Below, piece after piece: positions 41,902 to 50,292 of a stretch of 64,000 nt of DNA. Origin of the DNA: UBA8437 sp964646205 (GTDB lineage: Bacteria; Planctomycetota; Planctomycetia; Planctomycetales; Planctomycetaceae). A program made the position numbers and the translations under genes. The stretch spans positions 1-64,000 of the forward strand of contig CAZYAZ010000022.1 in the NCBI GenBank assembly GCA_964646205.1, written 5' to 3'. The notes under the pieces were generated by a model, which was not told where the DNA came from, made no database searches, and was given only the letters and a program-made list of their open reading frames with translations. Position 1 is the first letter of the stretch; the number at the start of each line of letters is the position of its first letter.

Positions 41902-44405
41902 CCACGGCCTCCGGCCACATTCGCCTGGCTTCCCCGATCGGTGTCGTAGAACCGGTTGGCGACCAGGTGTTCACAGCAAAACGCCAGGAGAAGAAGAACC
42001 AGCACCAGCGGAAACACCTCTCGCCCCACCCTCATATCACCGACCCGGCGTTCGAGTTCCTCGAGATCGCGGGCGACCTGGTAACGATCAGCACCCAGCA
42101 ACGCGTCCAGGTCCTCACTCCCCAGTCTCGTCAAGTCGCGTTCGGCGGCATCCAGATTCAGACTGAATCCGGCTCCCCATTCGGCCGCATCACCCCGACC
42201 TCGCACCTGGTAATGCCCCAGGGACTCGGACACATCGATCGTGAGCGATTGGCCGTCGCGGGACTGGCCCGGCTGCTGACTGCCATCGGGAGTCACAACG
42301 GAGAACTCGGTAACCGGTCGCGATGGAAACAATTGGATCGCCAGCGAGGTATTCGCCTCGTAGGTGTAAGCTTCGCCGGAACGCTGGGCCAGGTAACCCA
42401 CCAGTTGATCGACGAGCACCACGTACCAGTCCGAACGGGCCAGGTCATTCCATTGCCAGCGCAAATCCAGGGCGGTGGCCAACATCAGCGAACGCCCGCG
42501 GCCCAACCCGCGTTCCAGCAACGCCGGATCGTGAGCATCTCCGGTGAAGCGAGACACCACCTGGCTACCCACGGTGGCTTTCAGTCTCCAGTAGTACCGG
42601 ACATCTCGTAACACGAGGTCACCGGCACCTCCAAGATCCGCGAACAATTTCAAAGCCGGATGGGTCGTGTTGCGGAGATCAAGATATTCGGGTGGCGTGA
42701 ACTTTCGTGACACATCCAGCGCGGCTGGCAAGACGGCCTGGGCAGCGGCGGTGTTGTAGGAGGATGGCTTCACTCCACGACCTTTTTGCCAATGGACGCT
42801 CGAGCCCAAGACGACGCCCAGCCCGCCTCCTTCCTGGACAAACCCTTCCAGGTTGTTCCACGATTCGTCTCGAATCTCGGGCACATTCATCAGGATCACG
42901 GCCCGGTATTCTGCCAGTTTGGCATCGGACAATCGATTGGGGGGCAGATGATCACAGCGAAACCGTGCCTTGCCTCGCTCCACCTCTTGCCGTGGAGACA
43001 GGGCCTCGACAAGGTAGGCCGCCTCCGCTGCCGTCGGCGCGACCAGCAGGACGCGAGGAGCCGAGGCAACCGCCACGGTAAAAAATGCCACGTCGTCGGC
43101 AGCCAATGGGTCGCTCGAACGCAACCGCAATTCTCCCTGCACATATGGACCGGTGAGCCCATCGGCCACCAGGCTGACTGTCGCTTCCGATTCACCCATC
43201 AGCTTGACCTCTGCCGACCCACGAGGCACACGTTGACCGGCGGCGTTGAGGACCACCAGATCCACCGTCTGAGCCACCTCACCTTTCAGCCCGGTGCCGT
43301 TCACTGCTGCGGTAATTGTCACCGCTCCTCCATCGGCGACTGTCTGTCGCGAGAGGTCCAACGAGGCGATTCCGGTGTTGACCGGTTTGGCCACCCCCGT
43401 ATCCACGACATAAACACCTCCCAGCCACGGACACTCTTCCACTGCCCGACTCAACCGGCCCGCGTCGGCGGTTCCCCGTGACCAGGCGCCACGAGCCAGG
43501 TCGGTAAACACGTAGACCTCGCGGACATATCCGTCCTCGCCAGCCGCCCGACCCACTTCACGTTCGCGATGCGACTCCAGAAGGGACAGGCCACTTTCGA
43601 TGCAACCGTTGAGCGTACGACTGACCGAATGCAGGGCCAATTGATCGATACGGCGGCCCAGGGCCACCGGGCTGGACTGAAAGATTACGAAGCGACCAGC
43701 CGACGCCGGAGATTCATCTCCATCCGCAGACACACCACGAGCCGATTCGACTGCGGTGTCGATCACTGCCACCTGGCTCCCGGCCGGGAGACGGTCCAGA
43801 TGTTCCAGGGCGATGTCCTGGGCCACCTCGAGCCGAGTTTTGCTCTGATGACGGTATTCCATGCTCTGGCTGGTGTCGAAAACGAAGACCGCCGCAACCG
43901 GTGCATTGCGGGCCGCGCCCAACGACGGATTGGTTGCCTCGGCCCCAACCCGGGGTCCATACCAACCCAGCGACCACAAGGCCAACAACAACAGCAACAG
44001 CCCCCCCAGCCCTCCACGCAACAGGGAGCGACGGGTCGCCAGCACGTGCCTCGGCCACTCGCGACGACGCCAGAGACCAATCACCACCCGGTAAACAATC
44101 AACGGGATGATGAAAACGGCCACCAACCCCAACACCTCGCCCGGCCATTGTGGCCAATAGTCGGCAGCCGGTAACTTGGGACGGGCAACCGCCAGGACGA
44201 CCAACACGATCAACGCCATCCGCAACAGCAACAACCAGATGTGCCGCAGCCGCAATCGCCGGCGATTGTGCCGCCGCCGTTGCTCAAGCAAACGCAGCGC
44301 GGGGAACAGGTGAGGTTTGGGCCGGGCCCGTAGCATCATGTGCAGGAGAACCGGCACAGCAGCCAGGCCAAGTCCATAGATGATGGCGGGGTTGATCAGT
44401 TGCAT
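41898..44405 (-). CDS. BatA-domain membrane protein with VWA fold
   Basis: 835 residues. The N-terminal BatA domain is clear: INPAIIYGLGLAAVPVLLHM, then an Arg-rich RRRHNRRRLRLRHIWLLLLR and membrane helix VVLAVARPKL. Further helices span about 85-105 and 125-150. A VWA domain begins with AVFVFDTSQSMEYRH (MIDAS DTSQS) and includes VYVFTDLARGAWS. The C-terminal half is beta-rich, with a helix (VLVLLLLAFCCEHLVANR) at the end. BatA-type proteins work with MoxR ATPases at the membrane in stress tolerance or maturation of other complexes. The next gene overlaps it by 4 bases. Confidence 0.88.
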   Translation of the reverse strand: MQLINPAIIYGLGLAAVPVLLHMMLRARPKPHLFPALRLLEQRRRHNRRRLRLRHIWLLLLRMALIVLVVLAVARPKLPAADYWPQWPGEVLGLVAVFIIPLIVYRVVIGLWRRREWPRHVLATRRSLLRGGLGGLLLLLLALWSLGWYGPRVGAEATNPSLGAARNAPVAAVFVFDTSQSMEYRHQSKTRLEVAQDIALEHLDRLPAGSQVAVIDTAVESARGVSADGDESPASAGRFVIFQSSPVALGRRIDQLALHSVSRTLNGCIESGLSLLESHREREVGRAAGEDGYVREVYVFTDLARGAWSRGTADAGRLSRAVEECPWLGGVYVVDTGVAKPVNTGIASLDLSRQTVADGGAVTITAAVNGTGLKGEVAQTVDLVVLNAAGQRVPRGSAEVKLMGESEATVSLVADGLTGPYVQGELRLRSSDPLAADDVAFFTVAVASAPRVLLVAPTAAEAAYLVEALSPRQEVERGKARFRCDHLPPNRLSDAKLAEYRAVILMNVPEIRDESWNNLEGFVQEGGGLGVVLGSSVHWQKGRGVKPSSYNTAAAQAVLPAALDVSRKFTPPEYLDLRNTTHPALKLFADLGGAGDLVLRDVRYYWRLKATVGSQVVSRFTGDAHDPALLERGLGRGRSLMLATALDLRWQWNDLARSDWYVVLVDQLVGYLAQRSGEAYTYEANTSLAIQLFPSRPVTEFSVVTPDGSQQPGQSRDGQSLTIDVSESLGHYQVRGRGDAAEWGAGFSLNLDAAERDLTRLGSEDLDALLGADRYQVARDLEELERRVGDMRVGREVFPLVLVLLLLAFCCEHLVANRFYDTDRGSQANVAGGRG

Positions 44406-44479
44406 CAGGTGACGTCACCAACCGGCAATTCCGCTCACATTCTAACTGCTGGGACTCGATTCTGAAAAACCCAACCGGG

Positions 44480-45283
44480 TCATTCGGTACCAGCAATCAC
44501 CTTCAATACCGCATCGCGTATCTCGGCATTGACACTCAGGCCATTGCCACCATCGACAACCGCCCGTCCATCCAGCGTCACGAAGTGACCACCGGCCTCC
44601 TGTAGAATCGGCAACAGCGCCGCCGCGTCCCAAGTATTCATCTCCGGATCAACCATCACGTCGGCACGACCGGTCGCCACCAACAGGTGGCCGTAACAGT
44701 CGCTCCAGCCCCGGACCAGTCCTGACGCGGCACAGAGACGATCGAACGTCTCCTGGCGACCGGTCGTTCTCCATCCGGTGATCGTGGTCGTGCAAAACAG
44801 TGCCTCGTCCAGTCGATCGACAGTCGACACACGGGCTTCCTGCGGCTGGCCTGCCCCGTGCTGCCACCAGGCGCCCAGGCCAACTCCGGCAAAAACCACC
44901 TCATCGAGAGCTGGCATCCGACAGACTCCGGCCACCATCTGGCCCTCGTGTTCCAGTCCGATCAACGTACCGAACAGCGGCACGTGATGAATGAACGACT
45001 TGGTCCCGTCAATCGGATCGAGAATCCAGCGGAACCCACTGGTCCCCGCCGTCTCGTCGAACTCCTCGCCCAGCACTCCGTCACCCGACCACGTTTCGGC
45101 CACGCGGTCACGAATCAACTGCTCCGCCTGACGATCGGCAACCGTCACCGGAGTCTCATCACGTTTCCGTTCGACGGTGAGTTCCGGGTCGTCGAAATAC
45201 CGCAGTATCAATTCCCCCACCTCTGCGGCCAGGGCCACCGCAAAATCGAGTCGGCTGGCAAGATCGTTCACCGGAGCACTCAT
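44480..45283 (-). CDS. Inositol monophosphatase-family phosphatase, HisN-like
   Basis: A 267-residue lithium-sensitive phosphatase-fold enzyme. Metal motifs: VLGEEFDE (Glu), WILDPIDGTKSFI (Asp-Pro-Ile-Asp-Gly-Thr) and NTWDAAALLPILQEAGG (Asp). The spacing and the SDCYGHLLVATGRADVMVDP stretch resemble inositol-phosphatase-type histidinol phosphatases, but inositol phosphates or other sugar phosphates are also possible. The ATG at 45283 overlaps the LarA-like stop as ATGA. It is the last gene of the exchanger - LarA-like - phosphatase run. Confidence 0.87.
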   Translation of the reverse strand: MSAPVNDLASRLDFAVALAAEVGELILRYFDDPELTVERKRDETPVTVADRQAEQLIRDRVAETWSGDGVLGEEFDETAGTSGFRWILDPIDGTKSFIHHVPLFGTLIGLEHEGQMVAGVCRMPALDEVVFAGVGLGAWWQHGAGQPQEARVSTVDRLDEALFCTTTITGWRTTGRQETFDRLCAASGLVRGWSDCYGHLLVATGRADVMVDPEMNTWDAAALLPILQEAGGHFVTLDGRAVVDGGNGLSVNAEIRDAVLKVIAGTE

Positions 45284-46521
45284 GCCAGTTTCTCCTCGAG
45301 ACGATGCAGATACTCACCGGCACGCCGAACGAGCAACACTCCCTCGTCCTCTCGATCCGCAAACGAATCGACGTCGATCGTCGCCGGATCGCGCCAACCC
45401 AGGTTCACGCTCCGACACATCTCCTCGGACAAAGCCGTCGCCAATGTCACCGAGATCCGGGGGACCTCGACACCGTCGACCATTCGTCCACCACCGCGAA
45501 CGTGGGTCGAATGAGCCAAAACTCCACGAGGGATATCAGCAAACCGTTCCGGCTCGCTCGTGAAATAGTCCCGGATGTGGTACCCCACCTGCTTGATCAA
45601 CTCGCCATGAGTCACTGAGATTTCGGTCAGATGTGGGGCGTAGATGATCAACTCGCCCCCGTCGGCTACAACCGGCTCGAGTTTGTACATGCACTTCCCT
45701 GCCACCCACAGTTCATCGTACATCGGTGGCGCACAAGACAGCACCGTGTGAAACGGGTGGGATTTCCAGCGAATATGAGTCCGATTGGACAGTTCAGCGG
45801 CACTCGACCAGGCAGACTCGGGAGTCCCGTAAAAGAGATCCAGGACGCCACCGTCCTCCCCGACAACAAATGACACGCAACGACGCTCCACCTCGATCAT
45901 CGCCGCGGCCCTGTCAACCACCTCACGAACCGGTGTCTGCTTCTTGCCGATAATCTGTGAGTTGGTGATCAGGGCTCCCAGCCAATGGAAAAAATTCAGG
46001 ATCTCCGCCCCGGCAATTCCCGGAAAGAAATACTTGTTGCCCCCCGAAAAACCAACCACCTCGTGCGGAAACACCGGGCCAAGAACCAGTAGCACATCGT
46101 AGTCGTCGATTCTCGAATTGATTTCGACGGCGACGTCCTCCGACAGCAGCCCGCCGGAGAGTGCGGCGGTGTCTTGGGCGGTCAATGTGCCAATACGTTT
46201 CAATCGATCCGGCCGGTCCCACTCGTGGTTGTACAGCCCTATTGACTCGGACCCCTCCAGTTCTCCCAGTCCCAGCATTTCCCCGATCGCCGACTCACTC
46301 ATCGCCGGGTGTGTTCCCAGCGCCACGATCACGTCAATGGATTCGGCCACCGGACCAATCCGCCGGTACACGCCTCCAAACAGCAACGGCAGCGGTGCCG
46401 TCCGGGTGGTGTCCGGGACAATTACCAGCACGCGACGACCGACAAAGTCGTCGACGGGAACCTGCGAGCCGAACCAGTCCACAACCGATGACGGGTCCAT
46501 CGACTGCGATGAATGGCTCAT
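45280..46521 (-). CDS. LarA-like (DUF2088) protein, nickel-pincer lactate racemase family
   Basis: 413 residues. LarA-type landmarks: VIVPDTTRTAP at the N-terminus, ALGTHPAMS with the first His, VFPHEVVGFSGGNKYFFPG with the second His and the lysine that in LarA binds the nickel-pincer cofactor, and a C-terminal domain (RISVTLATALSEEMCRSVNL). True LarA needs LarB, LarC and LarE to make its cofactor; none is in the window. The family includes racemases of other 2-hydroxy acids, so the substrate is open. ATG 46521 overlaps the exchanger stop as ATGA. Confidence 0.85.
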   Translation of the reverse strand: MSHSSQSMDPSSVVDWFGSQVPVDDFVGRRVLVIVPDTTRTAPLPLLFGGVYRRIGPVAESIDVIVALGTHPAMSESAIGEMLGLGELEGSESIGLYNHEWDRPDRLKRIGTLTAQDTAALSGGLLSEDVAVEINSRIDDYDVLLVLGPVFPHEVVGFSGGNKYFFPGIAGAEILNFFHWLGALITNSQIIGKKQTPVREVVDRAAAMIEVERRCVSFVVGEDGGVLDLFYGTPESAWSSAAELSNRTHIRWKSHPFHTVLSCAPPMYDELWVAGKCMYKLEPVVADGGELIIYAPHLTEISVTHGELIKQVGYHIRDYFTSEPERFADIPRGVLAHSTHVRGGGRMVDGVEVPRISVTLATALSEEMCRSVNLGWRDPATIDVDSFADREDEGVLLVRRAGEYLHRLEEKLA

Positions 46522-47603
46522 GAGGCACCACCGCCGTAGAGCGCATTGATGATCACGAACATGACATAACACAACAACAACGGTGCACCCATCCAGCGTT
46601 GAAACGTATTCACCCGGATGGCCTGGAAAATCGACATGCGAAAAATGACCAGGATCAGCAACATTGTCGGCAGGTGCAATCGAAGAAATATTTCCCGGGC
46701 AAACGCGTCGGTGACCGAATCGTCAACAATCGGCAACTCGGCAGCAATCGCCGACGCACCGATCACGAACAGCACGTTGAGCACGTCTGCACCGATCACG
46801 TTGCCGACAAGCAACTCGGGGTGACCACGTCGGATCGCGGTAATACCCACCACCAGTTCTGGCAACGACGTCCCAAAGGCCACCAGTGTTGCTGACAATA
46901 CAACGTCCGGGACTGACAGCCGCCGGGCCATCACTTCGACCGACTCGATCAGCACGTGGCTGCTGGCCACCACCACCACCGCTCCGACCAACAACACTCC
47001 CAACAACACGACCACTTTTCCAGTCGTCTTTTTGTCATCCTCCGCCTCGGCAACCGGGTCCACATCAGGCTCGGCTTCCTGTACTTCGTCCTGGAGGCTC
47101 CACCGGACCGAAACAACCATGTAGAACGCCAAAAGGACCAGGAACATCCCACCGGCCCAATGGGGCACCACCGCCATGTCACCATCAGCCAGCCACAGCC
47201 CGTAACAGAGGCCGGCCAACACAACGGCGGATCCAAACTGTACCCATCCCTGCCGCGCCAGTAGGAAACGATTGACCGGCAGCCGGGTCAACAGGCATCC
47301 CAGGCCGAATATCAACCCGGTGTCGGCAATGACCGACCCCACAGCATTTCCCAAAGCCAGGCCGCTATTGCCTTCCCACGCCGCCATCACGCTGACGGCG
47401 CACTCCGGGGCGGTCGTCCCAAGGCTAACGATTGTCGCCCCGACGATGATCTGCGGGACTCCCAGACGCCGGGCCAGTGAACTGGCACTCTCGACAAGCC
47501 AATCCGCGCCAATCATCAGGGTAAACATCGAGACCGCAACCAGGCCCAGTAGCACCGCCCAGTGCAGATCCTGGAACCACTCGCGAGGAATCAGGTGTTC
47601 CAC
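46518..47603 (-). CDS. Calcium/sodium antiporter (CaCA family)
   Basis: A 361-residue CaCA-family exchanger with about ten membrane helices. The two alpha repeats are clear: ATIVSLGTTAPECAVSVMAA (first half, with GNAVGSVIADTGLI) and ATLVAFGTSLPELVVGITAI (second half, with GNVIGADVLNVLFVIG). An acidic cytoplasmic loop (EVQEAEPDVDPVAEAEDDKK) separates the halves. Such proteins exchange Ca2+ or other cations for Na+ or H+. It is the first gene of a three-gene run with ATGA overlaps. The 229-base gap upstream is shared with the divergent small planctomycete gene. Confidence 0.92.
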   Translation of the reverse strand: MEHLIPREWFQDLHWAVLLGLVAVSMFTLMIGADWLVESASSLARRLGVPQIIVGATIVSLGTTAPECAVSVMAAWEGNSGLALGNAVGSVIADTGLIFGLGCLLTRLPVNRFLLARQGWVQFGSAVVLAGLCYGLWLADGDMAVVPHWAGGMFLVLLAFYMVVSVRWSLQDEVQEAEPDVDPVAEAEDDKKTTGKVVVLLGVLLVGAVVVVASSHVLIESVEVMARRLSVPDVVLSATLVAFGTSLPELVVGITAIRRGHPELLVGNVIGADVLNVLFVIGASAIAAELPIVDDSVTDAFAREIFLRLHLPTMLLILVIFRMSIFQAIRVNTFQRWMGAPLLLCYVMFVIINALYGGGAS

Positions 47604-47844
47604 GGTCTTTCGCCATTTTTCCGAACCAACAACCCGAACATCCTAACGGTCACCTCAATCAGCCGGAAGCCTTGCCCCCAAACCACCCAGGACGCTCGAT
47701 TGGTCCGATTGTATCGGTTCTAGGGGCTACCGGTTCGATTGTGTGCCTTACACCGAAGAAAACGCGGGTTTTACCACGTGTAGTGACCGATAGAACTCTG
47801 GGGTAAATCGACCCGGGTAAGGAACTCGGCACGTGCAACGTGAA

Positions 47845-48177
47845 ATGAACGTCTTGGCGTTGGTGAAAAACTCGGAGCGCTACGTCTTCCTTTACGATGA
47901 CGACAGCACCGAGAGTGTCCTGCAAAAGCTGGGGCAATACGCGGCTGACGAGGAGTTGAGCTTCAGTTGGTATGACGCCGCTGTGCTCAGCCAGAAAGTC
48001 AGGCGGCTCAAGGAAGAGACGATCGCCAACACATCGGCGGTCTCCTCGTCCTCAAGTCCCGCGGCAGCGGCTTCTGCGTCGCCAACCACCGCCCCACCGT
48101 CACCCTCTCCGGAAACTCCGCCACAGTCGGCGCCGATGCCCGGTCTGAGGCTTCGTGGAGTCGGCCGCCTGCCCTGA
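47845..48177 (+). CDS. Planctomycete-type small protein (MNVLALVK family)
   Basis: 110 residues. The first 65 residues form an alpha/beta domain (MNVLALVKNSERYVFLYDDD, VLQKLGQYAADEELSFSWYD, AAVLSQKVRRLKEE). The last 45 are low-complexity Ser/Ala/Pro (for example PTTAPPSPSPETPPQSAP). I recall similar proteins from Pirellula relatives but no function. The start is set at ATG 47845, where the family sequence begins; a GTG at 47833 would add four residues. It ends 16 bases before xerC, so it may share its transcript. Confidence 0.7.
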   Translation: MNVLALVKNSERYVFLYDDDSTESVLQKLGQYAADEELSFSWYDAAVLSQKVRRLKEETIANTSAVSSSSSPAAAASASPTTAPPSPSPETPPQSAPMPGLRLRGVGRLP

Positions 48178-48193
48178 CGAATCGAGGATTCTC

Positions 48194-49102
48194 ATGCAGA
48201 CAGCCATCGAGGGCTTTCTGCGGTACCTGCGAATCGAACGGAACGCATCGCCGCTGACCTTGAAGTCGTACGGCGCGGACCTGGCCGACCTGTTGCGGTT
48301 CTTCCGGTCGTCCGAGGACCGGTTGCCAGCCCCTGCGAACATTTCGATCGGCCAACTGCGTGCGTTCGTGGCGGACCTGCACCAGCGGGGGTACGCCCGC
48401 AGTACCGTCGCACGGCGATTGGCCAGCCTGCGGAGCTTCTTCGAATACTGTCGTCGCGAAAAACTGGTCGAATCCAATCCGGCACGGGCGCTGCGTACTC
48501 CCCGACAGGGGCGACGTTTGCCGCACTTCCTGAACACCAAACAGGTCGCCGCGCTTCTCGAAACCCCGTCGAAAGACCAGCCAGCCGGGCTGCGAGATCG
48601 GGCAATTCTGGAGACGCTCTATTCAGCCGGGCTACGGGTCAGCGAACTGGTTGCGATGAATCTCGAGGACTGGGACCGTGACGGCAACATCGTGAGGGTC
48701 AGGGGAAAGGGCCGCAAGGAGCGAATCGCACCGATCGGACGATTTGCCGCCGCATCATTGTCGAACTGGCTCGAGGTGCGGCGACCCGCATCGGACATCA
48801 GCCCTGCAGAACAAGACGCCGTATTCCTGAACCGATTCGGTCACCGGTTGACCGCCCGCAGCGTTGGCCGGCTACTGGAGAAACACATCGCCGCCGCCGG
48901 GCTCGACCAACTCACCTCGCCTCATACGCTCCGGCACAGCTTTGCCAGCCATATGCTCGACGGGGGTGCCGATCTCCGCAGTGTCCAGGAACTGCTTGGA
49001 CACAAGAGCCTGACCACGACGCAGATCTACACTCACGTCAGCACCAGGCGACTGCGTGAGACCTACGAGCGAGCACACCCGCACGCTCGCAACCAGAAGT
49101 GA
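48194..49102 (+). CDS. xerC: Tyrosine recombinase XerC
   Basis: A 302-residue tyrosine recombinase with a SAM-like N-terminal core-binding domain (residues 1-90) and a catalytic domain with all active residues: Arg148 (SAGLRVSEL), Lys172 (GKGRKERIAP), His244 and Arg247 (SPHTLRHSFA), His270 (LLGHKSL) and the nucleophile Tyr279 (QIYTH). Length and motifs match chromosomal XerC/XerD, which resolve chromosome dimers at dif sites with their partner; an integrase of a mobile element is unlikely as no element is nearby. The start is ATG 48194, as in the family; an earlier in-frame codon at 48155 overlaps the previous gene. Confidence 0.92.
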   Translation: MQTAIEGFLRYLRIERNASPLTLKSYGADLADLLRFFRSSEDRLPAPANISIGQLRAFVADLHQRGYARSTVARRLASLRSFFEYCRREKLVESNPARALRTPRQGRRLPHFLNTKQVAALLETPSKDQPAGLRDRAILETLYSAGLRVSELVAMNLEDWDRDGNIVRVRGKGRKERIAPIGRFAAASLSNWLEVRRPASDISPAEQDAVFLNRFGHRLTARSVGRLLEKHIAAAGLDQLTSPHTLRHSFASHMLDGGADLRSVQELLGHKSLTTTQIYTHVSTRRLRETYERAHPHARNQK

Positions 49103-49140
49103 CCACGACGACGCTCCTGGAACCGGTCCCGCTTCACGCC

Positions 49141-50112
49141 TCAGGAAACCGCTTCACGTTTCCAGCCACGCTCGACAAACAGGGGAACGTGCTCGGGAGA
49201 CACGAACAACCGGTCCTCGGAATTGGGAATCCGATAATAATTCTCAGGTCGTCGCAACACGCCATCATCGGCGTCCAGGTCGATCACCCATCGCGACGGG
49301 AGAGACCGCCGCGCGAGAAACCTCAGTTCAAATGGCTCCAGTTGCAACGGCTTGGTGGCGTCGAATATCCCGCGATGAGCCGCCCGGGCAGCAGCCACAT
49401 CACGCCGCACGCGGCCCAGTGACTGGTCCAACAACGCCTGGCGTTTCATGCCCTTCGGATCCGGCACCGCCTCGAGAATGGAATCCTGTTTCCGCCACGG
49501 GTTGACGTTGGGCCAGATGAAATAGGGACTGGCCTGGCCGAGTTTCAATAACCGCTCGTTGTAGCTCAATGGACGCGGAGCCGGCTTATTACGATTCGGT
49601 TGATTGCGGTTGATGAAACACAGGAAGCGACCATAGCCATCCATGATCTCATACCCGAAGACCATGAACATCTGGAACGTTTCAATCGTCTTCTGCATCA
49701 CCTTGAGATCAGCCGTGATTTCTCGTTCCAGGGCCACCTCCGCCGCACGAGCATGGCGATGATGATTCTCTGACGCGTCGTCATGCAGCCGGGCCTTCAA
49801 AAACTGCTGCAATCCTTCAGGGAGGGGTTTGCTGAACTGCGGCCATTTCTTGTCGAATGGGGCGGCCAGGAAGCTCTTCCATCGTTCGTCTTCAATGCCG
49901 ACGAACTCGGTCGTCCCGGGAAAAAGGAAACTGATCTCAGCGGTGTCGATCCCCAGGAGCCGGACACCGATGTCGCCGACGGCACTCACGATCAGCGTGT
50001 CCCCATCGTGAGCCTGCTCGGCAACGGTGCCCTGCCGCTGCATTCTCTGACCCAGGCGAGCGATTCCACTGGTCAGATTGGTCCGGTCGTTGAATCGAAT
50101 CGCCCGTGGCAT
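49141..50112 (-). CDS. Staphylococcal-nuclease-like (SNase) domain protein
   Basis: 323 residues. The SNase signature AHDGDTLIVSA, then VRLLGIDTAEISF matches the Asp/Thr metal site, the first catalytic Arg and the catalytic Glu of thermonuclease. A second part, DGYGRFLCFINR, matches the 'YGR' strand with the second Arg, then YNERLLKLGQASPYF the closing helix. There is a long helical insert (residues about 90-150) between the two parts and a C-terminal extension (residues about 230-323) without known match. No signal peptide is visible, so a cytoplasmic nucleic-acid or protein-binding role is likely. It converges with xerC. Confidence 0.75.
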   Translation of the reverse strand: MPRAIRFNDRTNLTSGIARLGQRMQRQGTVAEQAHDGDTLIVSAVGDIGVRLLGIDTAEISFLFPGTTEFVGIEDERWKSFLAAPFDKKWPQFSKPLPEGLQQFLKARLHDDASENHHRHARAAEVALEREITADLKVMQKTIETFQMFMVFGYEIMDGYGRFLCFINRNQPNRNKPAPRPLSYNERLLKLGQASPYFIWPNVNPWRKQDSILEAVPDPKGMKRQALLDQSLGRVRRDVAAARAAHRGIFDATKPLQLEPFELRFLARRSLPSRWVIDLDADDGVLRRPENYYRIPNSEDRLFVSPEHVPLFVERGWKREAVS

Positions 50113-50292
50113 CTGTCACGCTCCCCTGTCTTTTCACGGGTTCGAACGGCCGTTGACGGTCTCGCCAGTCCCTCATCACCCCTCGTGTGAAAGAATAGCA
50201 CGACGGCAGTCGCTCCAGATACCCTTTTCATACTCCGGAACGGGGCTTAGATTAGCCGTTTGGTGGCACGCAGGCGAGAGACGAGGCAGCCG

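Noticed and set aside
48194..49102. Integrase of a mobile element
   Set aside because: Length and motifs fit the housekeeping XerC, and no attachment-site repeats, tRNA or element genes are nearby.
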